From: Klebsiella pneumoniae
GTDB lineage: Bacteria > Pseudomonadota > Gammaproteobacteria > Eutrophobiales > Eutrophobiaceae
Reading direction: 5' to 3'
Assembly (NCBI GenBank): GCA_945878555.1
Contig: CAMDWI010000009.1
Location: 62,001 to 126,000 of the forward strand
DNA: 64,000 bases
The stretch's first letter is position 1, and each line of letters opens with the position of its first letter. A program made the position numbers and the translations under genes. The notes beneath the pieces are model-generated. The model made no database searches. It was not told the DNA's origin and worked only from the letters and a program-made list of their open reading frames with translations. Shown piece after piece: positions 20,190 through 29,847 of this stretch.

Positions 20190-21919
20190 CTTGAATTCTT
20201 CGGTAAATTCGCATTACTGTTCGCCGTCACCAGACTGCTTTCCAGCTCCGGGATTTTGTCCGGGGCGATATCCAGAATACGCAGGGCCCCCTGCATAACC
20301 CTCGAAAAGACCGGAGCGGCAACCAGCCCGCCAAAATGCTCGCCGCCTGCCGGTTCGTCAATCACGATGGCCATGACCAGTCGCGGATTGCTGACCGGTG
20401 CCATACCCGCGAACAACGAGAGATACTTGTCTTCCGCGTAACCGCTACTGGTTGATTTATGGGCCGTACCGGTCTTTCCGGCAACCCGATACAAGGGAAC
20501 ATTTGCCCTCTGCCCGGTACCACCGGGTTCAACCACTTTTTCTATCATGAACATCAGCTTGGCAGTGATTTCTTCAGGCAAGACACGAGTACCTTCCTCA
20601 ATCCGATCCACTTTCTGGAATGTGACCGGGCGAAGGATTCCACCGGAAGCGATGACTGAATAGGCCTGTGCCAATTGCAGCGTCGTGACCGCCATACTGT
20701 GGCCGAATGCAATGGAGGCAAGATCCAGTTCTGTCCAGTTAGTGTAGTTAAAAAGCACACCGGGTGACTCTCCGGGAAAACCACTGCCTGTCTGTACACC
20801 AAAACCCACATCCTGCAATACCTGCCACAAGGGCTTCGGGCCAAGCGCAAGTCCGATCTTGCCAGCACCAACATTGCTCGACTTCTGGATGATCCCGGCA
20901 AGATCAAGGGCGCCATAATTGTGTATGTCCTTGATGACATGATTACTGACCCTTAACTGGCCCGGAGCTGTATCAATCACCGAATCCATACCATACATGC
21001 CGGACAACAATGCAGCGGCCATCGTAAAGGGCTTCAGTGTTGAGCCCGGTTCAAACACGTCAGTTATCGCCCGGTTACGAAAATATTCGGTTTTCTGCCC
21101 GGCACGGTTATTCGGGTTATAGGACGGATACACAGCGATCGCCATGATTTCTCCGGTATTTGAATCCAGCATGACCAGTGAGCCACCCCGTGCATTGTTG
21201 CTACTGACAGCGGTAGCCAGCTCACGATAGGCCAGATACTGGACCCGGCGATCAATACTTAATGCCAGAGTCTTGCCCGGGTTTGCCGGTTGTATACTCT
21301 CGACATCCCGTACGATTCTGCCCAACCTGTCCTTCAAAACCTGCTTCGCACCCGGCACTCCTTTCAGCCAGGTCTCGTAGGCAAGTTCAATCCCTTCCTG
21401 CCCGGTATCATCCACATTCGTAAAACCAACCAGATGTGCTGTCACTTCCCCTGCAGGATAATAGCGTTTGAATTCCTGTTGTTGATATACACCGTTTATA
21501 CCCAGATTCATTATTTCACGAGAACGTTCGGGTGAAACATGACGTTTCAGGTACACAAACTCCCTGCCTATCCGTTCCTTGAGCATTTGCAGCAGTGCAT
21601 CTGGTTCCATATCTATTAACCTGGCCAGCGCCGGAACAGACTGGGGATTGTCCATCACCTGTTTGGGTATTGCCCAAATCGAGTCGACAGGGGTACTGAT
21701 AGCCAATGGCTCGTTGTTGCGGTCGGTAATCATGCCTCTGTGGGCAGGTATTTTTACCACACGTAACGAACGACTCTCACCTTCTGTGCGCAAAAAGTCC
21801 TTGTTCAGGATCTGCAAGTAAAATGCCCGCCATACCAGCAATCCGGAAATCAGGACGAAAAACACCACTATCAGCTGGCGCCGGAATGGATAGGTAATTG
21901 ATGTATCCTGTTGTTTCAC
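20186..21919 (-). CDS. ftsI: FtsI (PBP3), septal peptidoglycan transpeptidase
   Basis: This 577-residue class B penicillin-binding protein has one membrane anchor at about residues 15-33, a periplasmic dimerisation domain, and a transpeptidase domain. The active-site motifs are complete: STLK at 293-296 (nucleophile S293), SSN at 347-349 and KTG at 482-484. It cross-links septal peptidoglycan in partnership with FtsW, which is encoded in the same operon. It overlaps ftsL and murE by 4 bp each. Confidence 0.99.
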   Translation of the reverse strand: MKQQDTSITYPFRRQLIVVFFVLISGLLVWRAFYLQILNKDFLRTEGESRSLRVVKIPAHRGMITDRNNEPLAISTPVDSIWAIPKQVMDNPQSVPALARLIDMEPDALLQMLKERIGREFVYLKRHVSPERSREIMNLGINGVYQQQEFKRYYPAGEVTAHLVGFTNVDDTGQEGIELAYETWLKGVPGAKQVLKDRLGRIVRDVESIQPANPGKTLALSIDRRVQYLAYRELATAVSSNNARGGSLVMLDSNTGEIMAIAVYPSYNPNNRAGQKTEYFRNRAITDVFEPGSTLKPFTMAAALLSGMYGMDSVIDTAPGQLRVSNHVIKDIHNYGALDLAGIIQKSSNVGAGKIGLALGPKPLWQVLQDVGFGVQTGSGFPGESPGVLFNYTNWTELDLASIAFGHSMAVTTLQLAQAYSVIASGGILRPVTFQKVDRIEEGTRVLPEEITAKLMFMIEKVVEPGGTGQRANVPLYRVAGKTGTAHKSTSSGYAEDKYLSLFAGMAPVSNPRLVMAIVIDEPAGGEHFGGLVAAPVFSRVMQGALRILDIAPDKIPELESSLVTANSNANLPKNSR

Positions 21920-22179
21920 TTGGCCAGTAATACAATTGATTTGGTTTCAGGCTCAACCATGTTCAGCTGTGTCCGTGCAACCAGCTCAACCCTGTCGTCA
22001 GTTGCCCATGTGCTCTGCTCAAGCTGGAGTCGCCCCCATTCTTCATTCAACTCATCACGGGTCGAATCGAGCTTTTGTAATTCGCCGAATATCCGTCTCG
22101 CCTGGTGCTGCGACACCACTACTTGTACGGCTGAGAAAAAAACAGCTGCGCCCAGCGTCAATGTGAATATCATTTTCAT
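21916..22179 (-). CDS. ftsL: FtsL, divisome coiled-coil protein
   Basis: This 87-residue bitopic protein has an N-terminal membrane segment (residues about 3-22) followed by a periplasmic heptad-like helix rich in Leu, Arg and Glu. Assignment rests on size, architecture and position between rsmH and ftsI, with 4-bp overlaps on both sides; FtsL sequences diverge widely. It is expected to form a complex with FtsB and FtsQ and to activate FtsWI. Confidence 0.93.
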   Translation of the reverse strand: MKMIFTLTLGAAVFFSAVQVVVSQHQARRIFGELQKLDSTRDELNEEWGRLQLEQSTWATDDRVELVARTQLNMVEPETKSIVLLAK

Positions 22180-23120
22180 GCGGTCAATTTCACTGCCGTC
22201 CGCAGGACCGCACTGCGGGCACGCGGATTTGACGAAACTTCTTCAGGAGACGGGCGTTGTGCCTTGCCTGCAAGCCGCATCCTTGGTTTGATCATGTCAG
22301 CAGTAACAGGGACTTCTCTGGGATACGGATCACTGATTGAACGTTCACGCATGAACCGCTTGACGATACGATCCTCAAGCGAATGGAAACTGATAACGAG
22401 CAGGCGTCCATTTATCGCTAGAACTTCGAAGGCCTGAACAAGACCGGCGCCCAGTTCCTCAAGTTCGTTATTGATATATATCCGTATTGCCTGGAATGTG
22501 CGTGTGGCGGGATGTTTTTTCAATTCACGTGAGGGAATTGCCGCTGAAATTATGCCCGCCAGTTCTGCCGTTGTTTCAACCGGCTTCTCCGACCTTGCAA
22601 TCACAATGGCGGAGGCAATCCGTTTTGAAAATTTTTCCTCGCCATATACCTTGAGCACATTGGCTATCTCGAACAATTCTGCTGTATTTATCCAGTCGGC
22701 TGCACTCATGCCCGTTCCAGGATCCATCCTCATATCAAGGTTCCCGTCCCGGCTGAAACTGAAACCGCGTTCGCTGTCATCCAGCTGCGGCGATGAAACA
22801 CCCAGGTCAAACAGGATGCCGTTAATCTGGCCAACCTTGCCCAGCGCCGTAATATTACTTGCCAGCTCGGAAAACGGGGCATGAACAACGTGAACACGTG
22901 GGTCCAGTGCAGATAATTCGCCGGCATTGCGAATTGCATCCGGATCCTTGTCAAATACAACGAGTCTCCCGTTTTCCCCCAGGCGTTCAAGGATTGCACG
23001 GCTATGTCCGCCACGGCCGAAGGTACAATCAACATAAAGACCGTCCGGCTGGATATCAAGACCATGCAATACTTCATCCAAAAGCACTGGCGTGTGGACA
23101 TAAGTGTCAGTATTCATCAA
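22176..23120 (-). CDS. rsmH: RsmH, 16S rRNA m4C1402 methyltransferase
   Basis: This 314-residue SAM-dependent enzyme (formerly MraW) methylates N4 of C1402 in the ribosomal P site. It begins with HTPVLLDEVLHGLDI and has the SAM-binding motif DCTFGRGGHSRAIL, VFDKDPDAIRNA, the catalytic-loop LFDLGVSSPQLDDSERGFSF, and LVISFHSLEDRIVKRFM. It lies 25 bp after mraZ, its usual place at the head of the dcw operon. Confidence 0.99.
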   Translation of the reverse strand: MMNTDTYVHTPVLLDEVLHGLDIQPDGLYVDCTFGRGGHSRAILERLGENGRLVVFDKDPDAIRNAGELSALDPRVHVVHAPFSELASNITALGKVGQINGILFDLGVSSPQLDDSERGFSFSRDGNLDMRMDPGTGMSAADWINTAELFEIANVLKVYGEEKFSKRIASAIVIARSEKPVETTAELAGIISAAIPSRELKKHPATRTFQAIRIYINNELEELGAGLVQAFEVLAINGRLLVISFHSLEDRIVKRFMRERSISDPYPREVPVTADMIKPRMRLAGKAQRPSPEEVSSNPRARSAVLRTAVKLTA

Positions 23121-23145
23121 TCTGGATATGTGGTTTCAGCATTTT

Positions 23146-23604
23146 CTAGAGGGACAATGGTTTGAGAGCATCTGACGGCTCACTGTCATCGCTGCCCAGT
23201 TGTCCCAGCCACTGGTCACGTTGTTCCTGCCAGCTGGTCTGATCCCATATTTCAAATTTGTTTCCCTGGCCCAGTATCACCGCCTGTCGTTTTATCCCTG
23301 CATAATCACGCAACTCCTGTGACAGCAGGATTCGCCCCTGGGCATCAAGCTGGCAATCCGTAGCATAACCTCGCATCATCTGCTTGGCCCTGCGGCTCTG
23401 TTTGTCGAAATCTGAGAGTACGGCCAGTTTGTTTTCAATCAACTCCCATTCGGTAATCGGATATAACCAGATAGTCCGATCCAGGGGGCTGAGCGTTTGA
23501 ACGAGGCAACCCGCCGCAATTGAAGTCAATCGCTCACGGAAGCGGCTGGGGACAGCCAAACGTCCCTTATTATCAATACTGACCGAGCTAAAACCTCGAA
23601 ACAC
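23146..23604 (-). CDS. mraZ: MraZ, dcw operon transcriptional regulator
   Basis: This 152-residue protein has two AbrB-like (SpoVT-type) domains, each carrying the DxxGR signature: SIDNKGRLAVPSRFRE in the first half and QLDAQGRILLSQELRD in the second. It starts with GTG at 23604, as is common for mraZ. MraZ forms ring-shaped oligomers that bind GTGG-type repeats upstream of its own gene and repress the operon. Three such repeats are present just upstream. The C-terminal extension after residue about 142 is not conserved. Confidence 0.98.
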   Translation of the reverse strand: MFRGFSSVSIDNKGRLAVPSRFRERLTSIAAGCLVQTLSPLDRTIWLYPITEWELIENKLAVLSDFDKQSRRAKQMMRGYATDCQLDAQGRILLSQELRDYAGIKRQAVILGQGNKFEIWDQTSWQEQRDQWLGQLGSDDSEPSDALKPLSL

Positions 23605-23633
23605 GCAAAAACCCCTGTTTTAATCAAAAAAAA

Positions 23634-23660
23634 CCACTTTTCACCACATTTCCCCACCAC
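23634..23660 (-). promoter_or_regulatory. MraZ operator: three GTGG boxes at 10-bp period
   Basis: On the minus strand, GTGG occurs at 23654-23657, 23644-23647 and 23634-23637, exactly one helical turn apart, in the pattern TGGGN-N5 repeated three times. An extra GTGG at 23657-23660 abuts the first. The boxes lie between the -10 element and the mraZ start codon. This matches the known MraZ recognition layout of short direct repeats with 5-nt spacers. Confidence 0.8.
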
Positions 23661-23665
23661 TGGAA

Positions 23666-23695
23666 ACTATAGAAACTTCACGACGATACTGTCAA
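23666..23695 (-). promoter_or_regulatory. mraZ/dcw operon promoter
   Basis: A perfect TTGACA (-35, 23690-23695) and TATAGT (-10, 23666-23671) are separated by 18 bp on the minus strand. Transcription would begin around 23659, inside the first MraZ box, giving a leader of about 55 nt. This is the strongest promoter match seen in the window. Confidence 0.8.
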
Positions 23696-23699
23696 GCGA

Positions 23700-23946
23700 A
23701 TCTTGTGTTTTTCTGATGGAAATCTGCCTTTATTTACAGTGACTTATGAGAGAAAAGTTGAAGAAACAGCCAGGTAAGTTATGAGCCGAAAAAATATGTC
23801 TTTTAATTCATAAAGTTGAATAATTTAATTAATGTAAAATCAAGAATAAGCCTTGTCAGGCGTTGTTGACTGTCTTGCAGGTAGCAGCAGAATCTTTTGA
23901 GAACCGGATACCCAAGGCAGGATCCGGGAGGGTTTAATGAAAACGA
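23700..23946. other. AT-rich spacer between rnpB and the dcw promoter
   Basis: No credible gene is seen. Just beyond the rnpB 3' end, an inverted repeat CCGGAT/ATCCGG (23904-23927) could form a weak terminator stem on the minus strand but lacks a good T tract. The rest is AT-rich. A 61-codon minus-strand frame here has no coding character. Confidence 0.4.
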
Positions 23947-24280
23947 GTTGAGTCGGCCTGTAAGCCGGGTTCTGTCTTGGACAATCATTCATCTGGGCCG
24001 CACGTCACCGCACGGCTCTAGCGGCCTACCCGGGAACGATGCGGGCCGCACCAATGTTCCCCTATTTGGCCTTGCTCCTGACGGGGTTTACCCTGCCATA
24101 TCTGTTGCCAGATACGCGGTGTGCTCTTACCACACCATTTCACCCTTACCCTTTTCAGGGCGGTATATTTTCTGTGGCACTTTCCGTCGACTCACGTCGC
24201 CCAGGCGTTACCTGGCGTCACGCCCTGTGGAGCCCGGACTTTCCTCCCTCGAAAGAGCGATTGTCCGGCCGACTCGACGC
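23947..24280 (-). ncRNA. rnpB: RNase P RNA (bacterial type A)
   Basis: The minus strand carries universally conserved RNase P RNA blocks: GAGGAAAGTCCGGGCTCC near the 5' end, CAGGTAACGCCTGG, GGGTAAGGGTGAAA, GGTAAGAGCACACCGC, GGAGCAAGGCCAAATAG and, at the 3' end, AGACAGAACCCGGCTTA. The outer helix P1 is formed by GAGTCGGCC (5') and GGCCGACTC (3', 23950-23958). Total length of about 334 nt and the A-type core are normal. It processes the 5' ends of tRNAs. Ends are estimated from the P1 pairing. Confidence 0.97.
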
Positions 24281-24345
24281 ACAGTTAAAATCATTACATA
24301 AGGACACGCAAGCGATATATTTCCTGTGAATGTGCTCTAGACAAA

Positions 24346-25194
24346 TTATTTTTTTTCCTGCAACACCAGACCCAGTTCATACAGCTGATTTCTGTTTATT
24401 CCGGTAATCCTGGAGGTCAGCGCTGCCGCCTGTTTCAGAGGTAACTCATCCAGTAACAGACCCAGTATTCTCTCACTTTCTATCAGTGAAGTTTCACGAT
24501 CATCTGTACTGCCATGGACCAGTACGACAAATTCGCCCTTCTGGGGGATAGTATCCTGCTCTATCAGGCTACAGAGTTGCTGTAAAGTGCCCGTCTTTAT
24601 TGACTCAAACTTCTTGGTCAGTTCTCTGGCGATTGTAGCTGATCGGTCCGGCCCAAATACCCTGAGGGCATCCTCAATAAAGCCGGCAATGCGGTGTGGT
24701 GTCTCATAAAATACCAGTGTTCTGGGTTCGGCCTTTAACGATTGTAAATAACGTATCCTGGCTGCCTGGCGGTCCGGTGGGTAACCCTCAAACACGAATT
24801 TGTCTGTAGGCAACCCGGCGGCGGATAACGCACAAATCAATGCACTCGGCCCTGGTACAGGAACCACCTGTATGTCAGATGCATGGGCAGCCTTGACCAC
24901 ACGGTAGCCCGGATCGTTTATCAGCGGGGTACCTGCATCCGAAATCAATGCAATGTCCTTTCCGGCCAGCAACAAATCTATCAGGCCTTTTTCACTCTCA
25001 CGTTCATTAAAGTCATGGTAGGACAAAAAACGCGCATTGATGCCAAAGCGTGTCAGTAACTGTTTACTGTGACGCGTATCCTCTGCTGCAATCAGCTCCA
25101 CCTGATTCAGTACGGCCAGGGCGCGGGATGTAATATCTTCCAGATTACCGATGGGGGTTGCCACGATATAGAGTATTCCGCACCGGTTTGACAC
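24346..25194 (-). CDS. rsmI: RsmI, 16S rRNA 2'-O-ribose C1402 methyltransferase
   Basis: This SAM-dependent tetrapyrrole-methylase-fold enzyme of about 282 residues modifies the same nucleotide (C1402) as RsmH. It has LYIVATPIGNLEDITSRAL at the N-terminus, AAEDTRHSKQLL, LISDAGTPLINDPGY, VPVPGPSALICALSAAGLPTD and the FYETPHRI segment. I prefer GTG at 25194 because AGGTGG stands about 7 nt upstream; the GTG at 25206 would add four residues without a clear ribosome-binding site. It is divergent from lpoA, a standard gammaproteobacterial arrangement. Confidence 0.98.
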   Translation of the reverse strand: MSNRCGILYIVATPIGNLEDITSRALAVLNQVELIAAEDTRHSKQLLTRFGINARFLSYHDFNERESEKGLIDLLLAGKDIALISDAGTPLINDPGYRVVKAAHASDIQVVPVPGPSALICALSAAGLPTDKFVFEGYPPDRQAARIRYLQSLKAEPRTLVFYETPHRIAGFIEDALRVFGPDRSATIARELTKKFESIKTGTLQQLCSLIEQDTIPQKGEFVVLVHGSTDDRETSLIESERILGLLLDELPLKQAAALTSRITGINRNQLYELGLVLQEKK

Positions 25195-25236
25195 AATAAA
25201 CCCCACCTGATTAGTCTGGTTCTCAAAGAATCAGTA

Positions 25237-25242
25237 TATAAT
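25237..25242 (+). promoter_or_regulatory. Candidate -10 element of lpoA
   Basis: A perfect TATAAT lies in the 47-bp gap between rsmI and lpoA, ending 11 bp before the lpoA ATG at 25254. No good -35 is present. If used, the transcript would have a leader of only about 4-5 nt, which fits the absence of a Shine-Dalgarno sequence before lpoA. Confidence 0.4.
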
Positions 25243-25253
25243 AAAGCCCTGTT

Positions 25254-27128
25254 ATGCGAGCCACATTACTCCCGATAATTGTATTTTTGTTCATTTCCGG
25301 CTGTGAATCCGGAAACGTCCGCAACACATCCGTTCCAGACGCCCCTGTAGATGCACAGGCAGTGGCATTCTATAGCAACAAAGATTTTCAACAGGCTGCT
25401 TCTGAATATCTGCGGCTGGCTGGCACCGACCGCAGGAATGCTGCCCATTACCTGATATATGCCGCAGAGGCGTATGTGCGCCTGGAACAATACGAAGATG
25501 CTGAGTCCACTATCAACAGTCTTGGGGCAGACCAGAGGGATAGTATCTTACAACCACTCGCCAACCTGTTACTCGCCAGAATCGCGTTGACCCGAAACGA
25601 GGTTGATCAAGCCGCTTCCTTGCTACCACATTCCCCACCGCAAGACTCAGGCGTAAATTTCATCACCGTCTGGTATATAACCCGTTCACTACTGTCAGAA
25701 ATGCAGGGCAGGCGTTCTGATGCCATTTTGACCAGAATCATGCTGGGTAATTATCTCGATGAGCCTTCCGCAATCGAAGACAACACCAATAAAATCTGGG
25801 AACACCTGGCGGTAACTAATCCTGGTGAGTTTGCACAGCTTGCCTCCAGGGCAGTCGCTAACCTTAAGCCCTGGTTAGAACTTGCAGCTCTGAACAAATC
25901 GCTGGTATCCAGTAAATCGGAACTGGAAAATGCAGTAAAAACCTGGGTAGCTGCATATCCGAATCATCCGGCCAACCCACAGATTACAGCGAGGATACTT
26001 GCTGATAGCGAAAGTTTTCACACATCACCAGCTCACATTGCATTGTTATTACCCCTGAGTGGCGTTTACGAACGATATTCAGAGCGTATACGTGACGGAT
26101 TTCTTGCCGCCTGGTTTGAGGAACAGGCCTACAAACCTGTTATCAGGATTTACAATACTGATGGGTCGAACATCGCCGAAGTGTATAACAAGGCAATCGA
26201 TGCAGGTGCAGAGTTTATTGTCGGACCACTGGAAAAGGATGCGGTAAAGGCCCTGACGACTTTGAGCCCTCTACCCGTCAGGACACTGGCGCTAAACCAG
26301 ATCGAATCCGTTGAGACATCAGTAACACCTGAAAGCGGACTGACCAAACTCCCGGATCTTTTGCAGTTTGGTTTGCCACCGGAAGATGAAGCACAGGAAG
26401 TTGCCCGTCGCGGGATACTGGAAGGCTATAAACGTGTACTGATAATCAGCCCGGCTGACGACTTTGGTAACAGGGTGGTTAATGCCTTTCAGAATGAATG
26501 GAAGCGGCTGGGTGGCAGGGTACTGGAGCGTGTAAGTTATGAAAACTTTACTGATGAGTTTATTGCTCCCGTGAAACAACTACTGAATATCGACAGTAGT
26601 GAGACGCGGATAGCCCTGTTAAAACAACGGTTAGGAAGAAGCATCAGTGTATCGAGCAGGTTAAGAAATGATGCGGATTTTATATTTATGGTCGGAACCA
26701 GCGCAATCGCCCGCCAGGTCGTCCCACATTTGCGATTTTTCAGGGCCGATACAATACCAATTTATACAATTTCCAGTGTCTATAGCGGTATTCCTGACCC
26801 ACAGACTGATATAGACCTTAACGGTGTTGAGTTTGTAGATATGCCCTGGGTGTTTAATACATCCGGTAATTTACGAACGCGACTGATTCAAGGACTGGAA
26901 ACTAATGACTCTGGCCTGCCCCGCTATTACGCATTTGGAATTGATGCATTCAGGCTGATCCCACGTCTGGGTCAACTAATGCTTGATAAAAATAACAGAT
27001 ACCCTGGAGAAACCGGTTTGCTTTATCTGACAACCCGGGGTGTAATTCATCGCAATCTGACCTGGGCGAGATTTATTGATGGGCAGGCACAGGTAGTGAA
27101 AATCGGCACCCCCACCCTGGATAAATGA
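25254..27128 (+). CDS. lpoA: LpoA, lipoprotein activator of penicillin-binding protein 1A
   Basis: This 624-residue outer-membrane lipoprotein has signal peptide MRATLLPIIVFLFISGC, with a lipobox ending at Cys17. The N-terminal half (about residues 30-250) is helical, TPR-like. The C-terminal half (about 262-610) resembles periplasmic binding proteins, with IALLLPLSGVYERYSERIRDGFLAAW at its start. LpoA reaches through the peptidoglycan to stimulate PBP1A transpeptidation. The order lpoA-yraN-diaA-dolP, divergent from rsmI, is the conserved locus. It overlaps yraN by 4 bp. Confidence 0.95.
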   Translation: MRATLLPIIVFLFISGCESGNVRNTSVPDAPVDAQAVAFYSNKDFQQAASEYLRLAGTDRRNAAHYLIYAAEAYVRLEQYEDAESTINSLGADQRDSILQPLANLLLARIALTRNEVDQAASLLPHSPPQDSGVNFITVWYITRSLLSEMQGRRSDAILTRIMLGNYLDEPSAIEDNTNKIWEHLAVTNPGEFAQLASRAVANLKPWLELAALNKSLVSSKSELENAVKTWVAAYPNHPANPQITARILADSESFHTSPAHIALLLPLSGVYERYSERIRDGFLAAWFEEQAYKPVIRIYNTDGSNIAEVYNKAIDAGAEFIVGPLEKDAVKALTTLSPLPVRTLALNQIESVETSVTPESGLTKLPDLLQFGLPPEDEAQEVARRGILEGYKRVLIISPADDFGNRVVNAFQNEWKRLGGRVLERVSYENFTDEFIAPVKQLLNIDSSETRIALLKQRLGRSISVSSRLRNDADFIFMVGTSAIARQVVPHLRFFRADTIPIYTISSVYSGIPDPQTDIDLNGVEFVDMPWVFNTSGNLRTRLIQGLETNDSGLPRYYAFGIDAFRLIPRLGQLMLDKNNRYPGETGLLYLTTRGVIHRNLTWARFIDGQAQVVKIGTPTLDK

Positions 27129-27490
27129 AACTCAGCGCCCTCCAGTTCGGCAAACAGGCAGAACAGACTGCGCTGGATTATCTTGAAAACTCCGGGCTGA
27201 TTGAAGTAACTCGTAATTTCAGGTCCCGTACCGGTGAAATTGATCTGATCATGCTCGACCGGACTACCCTGGTATTTATTGAGGTCAGATCGAGAAACAG
27301 TAACAGTTTCATTAGCCCGCTCGAAACAATTGATTACAGAAAGCAACGTAAAATTGTGTTGACCAGCCGGTTTTTCTTGCAAAGGTACAAGGGTGAATAT
27401 GAATGTTGCCGCTTTGATATAATCACCCTCACTGGTAAAATTGATTCACCACAGATCGACTGGATAAAAAATGCATTCTTCGTTGAATAA
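27125..27490 (+). CDS. yraN: YraN, UPF0102 family nuclease-fold protein
   Basis: This 121-residue protein of the UPF0102 family has a restriction-endonuclease-like (PD-(D/E)xK) fold. The GEIDLIMLDRTTLVFIEVRSR segment contains the Asp and the ExK-type (E-V-R here) residues of that fold. Overlap of 4 bp with lpoA suggests coupled translation. Its cellular role is not established; it is widely conserved at this locus. The Lys of the ExK motif is replaced by Arg, so catalytic activity is uncertain. Confidence 0.93.
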   Translation: MKLSALQFGKQAEQTALDYLENSGLIEVTRNFRSRTGEIDLIMLDRTTLVFIEVRSRNSNSFISPLETIDYRKQRKIVLTSRFFLQRYKGEYECCRFDIITLTGKIDSPQIDWIKNAFFVE

Positions 27491-28117
<627 letters not shown>

Positions 28118-28123
28118 ATCCAG

Positions 28124-28702
28124 ATGCAAAAGCATGATCTCAAACTGTATTGTTTTTTACTGTCCACGTTGTTAATTCAAGGCTGCGCAGCGGTCGCCGT
28201 CACTGGTGTTGCCGCAGGCACGTCGGTTGCGACTGACACGCGCACAACCGGGACAGTTATTGAAGATCAAAGTATTGAGTTCAAGGCCGGTCGGGCATTT
28301 TCAGCCGACAAGGAACTGGATGATAAAGCCCATATCAACACAACCAGCTATAATACTGTTGTACTGCTCACTGGTGAGGCGCCAACGGAAGAACTCCGCC
28401 AGCGTGCCGTTGAACTGGTCAGGAATATTGCGCGGGTAACCCACGTCCATAACGAAATATCGATTGCAGCTCCCAGTTCACTGATGTCAAGAAGTAGCGA
28501 TTCAGTCATAACCTCCAAGGTCAAGACCAAACTGCTGGCTGACAAGGAGGTTTCCGGCATGAATACCAAGGTGGTAACCGAGAAAGGCATCGTGTATCTG
28601 ATGGGTCTGTCATCGCGTCGTCAGGCGGATCGGGCTACCGAAATCGCCAGGACTACTGGTGGCGTTCAGAAGGTAGTCAAATTATTCCAGTATACTGACT
28701 AA
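28124..28702 (+). CDS. dolP: DolP/YraP, dual BON-domain outer-membrane lipoprotein
   Basis: This 192-residue lipoprotein has a lipobox LIQGC after a hydrophobic signal (Cys at about residue 24). Two BON domains follow: about residues 45-112, with NTVVLLTGEAPTEELRQRA, and about 125-190, with KGIVYLMGLSSRRQADRA. BON domains bind anionic phospholipid. DolP supports outer-membrane integrity and proper BAM function at division sites. It lies 6 bp after diaA, probably the last gene of the lpoA operon. Confidence 0.94.
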   Translation: MQKHDLKLYCFLLSTLLIQGCAAVAVTGVAAGTSVATDTRTTGTVIEDQSIEFKAGRAFSADKELDDKAHINTTSYNTVVLLTGEAPTEELRQRAVELVRNIARVTHVHNEISIAAPSSLMSRSSDSVITSKVKTKLLADKEVSGMNTKVVTEKGIVYLMGLSSRRQADRATEIARTTGGVQKVVKLFQYTD

Positions 28703-28740
28703 TCACAGATTCCACATATTGTGAGCCAGGTAGAGAATGA

Positions 28741-29124
28741 TTATTTAACAACTGTAAAGATCGGCTTTTTCGGTGTATCTGCCGTTTCCGTATCTGGTGA
28801 AATTTCACTGACACCGGGCTCCTCCGGGAAGACCATACCCTTGCCATTTTCACGGGAATACAAGGCGATCACCGCATTTACTGGGACACAAATCGGCTGG
28901 CTTTTACCACCAAATCTGGCAGCAAAACTGATCTGTTCATTTCCCAAAATAAGCCCTTGAACTGCTGACGCCGAAAGATTCAATACGATTTTGCCATCTT
29001 CGATAAACTGTTCTGGCACCCGGGTGCCAGGTAATGTCGCATTAACCAGCATATGCGGGGTCAGACTGTTATCAACGATCCATTCATGGATAGCGCGTAT
29101 CAGGAAGGGCCTGCTCGAATTCAT
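28741..29124 (-). CDS. sspB: SspB, ClpXP specificity-enhancing factor
   Basis: This 127-residue adaptor delivers ssrA-tagged peptides to ClpXP. The open frame extends upstream to 29322, but that part overlaps sspA and does not resemble SspB. The ATG at 29124 gives the typical MNSSRPFLIRAIHEWIVDN start. Core motifs are GKIVLNLSASAV, FAARFGGKSQPICVPVNAV and IYSREN-like LYSRENGKGM. The C-terminal tail (KKPIFTVVK) matches the ClpX-binding XB peptide of SspB. It is 22 bp after sspA. Confidence 0.97.
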   Translation of the reverse strand: MNSSRPFLIRAIHEWIVDNSLTPHMLVNATLPGTRVPEQFIEDGKIVLNLSASAVQGLILGNEQISFAARFGGKSQPICVPVNAVIALYSRENGKGMVFPEEPGVSEISPDTETADTPKKPIFTVVK

Positions 29125-29146
29125 ATAAATATGCGCCTGCAGGCAA

Positions 29147-29776
29147 TCAGGCAGCGCGTAGTTCCCGTTCACGGGTTGAAAGGCTAATCCGGAACGCTTC
29201 ACGCTCAAACAACCTGCTGGCATATTGTTGTAACGGCCTCGCCGATACAGGCAGGCGAATTCCAAAATAATCCAGACGCCAAAGTAACGGCGCCATGCAA
29301 CAGTCAACCAGTGTGTACTCATCAGACATAAAAAAGGGCTTCTGGGTAAAAGCCGCTGATATAGCCGTCAAGTGGTCGCGAATATTCTCTCTGGCACCAT
29401 CCACCAGGGAGGCATCTTCACTGGAGATATCCTCAATTGATGAATACAAATCACGGATAACCCGAAATCTGATTTGGCGGTTACTTGCCCTGGCAACCGG
29501 ATCGACCGGCATCAGTGGTGGATGAGGGAACCGTTCGTCCAGATATTCCATTATGATCTGGGCATCATACAGAACCAGATCACGATCTATCAGTGTCAAT
29601 GTCGTGTTATACGGATTTAACTCGACAATTTCTTCGGGCAAACTGTCTCCGCTTACATAATTGATATCTACATTTATATCCTTTTCTGCCAGAACTATCC
29701 GTACTGCATGTCCGATAGCACTGATACTGTCAGAATACAGGACCATGACTGAGCGCCTGTTTGCCACACTCGTCAT
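29147..29776 (-). CDS. sspA: SspA, stringent starvation protein A
   Basis: This 209-residue protein has a glutathione-S-transferase-like fold. The N-terminal thioredoxin-like domain contains SVMVLYSDSISAIGHAVRIVLAEK, where the catalytic Ser/Cys of true GSTs is missing. The helical C-terminal domain follows, with LVDCCMAPLLWRLDYFGI. SspA binds RNA polymerase and changes transcription in stationary phase and acid stress. The sspA-sspB pair downstream of petABC is standard in Gammaproteobacteria. Confidence 0.97.
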   Translation of the reverse strand: MTSVANRRSVMVLYSDSISAIGHAVRIVLAEKDINVDINYVSGDSLPEEIVELNPYNTTLTLIDRDLVLYDAQIIMEYLDERFPHPPLMPVDPVARASNRQIRFRVIRDLYSSIEDISSEDASLVDGARENIRDHLTAISAAFTQKPFFMSDEYTLVDCCMAPLLWRLDYFGIRLPVSARPLQQYASRLFEREAFRISLSTRERELRAA

Positions 29777-29847
29777 ATCATCTGCTCTCCTGTAGATATT
29801 CTTCCGGGTGAATTTTTTATTTATATGCCGCCTTGACCGGATATCTC

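Noticed and set aside
24039-24329. Open frames within the rnpB region
   Set aside because: They overlap the strongly conserved RNase P RNA on the opposite strand.
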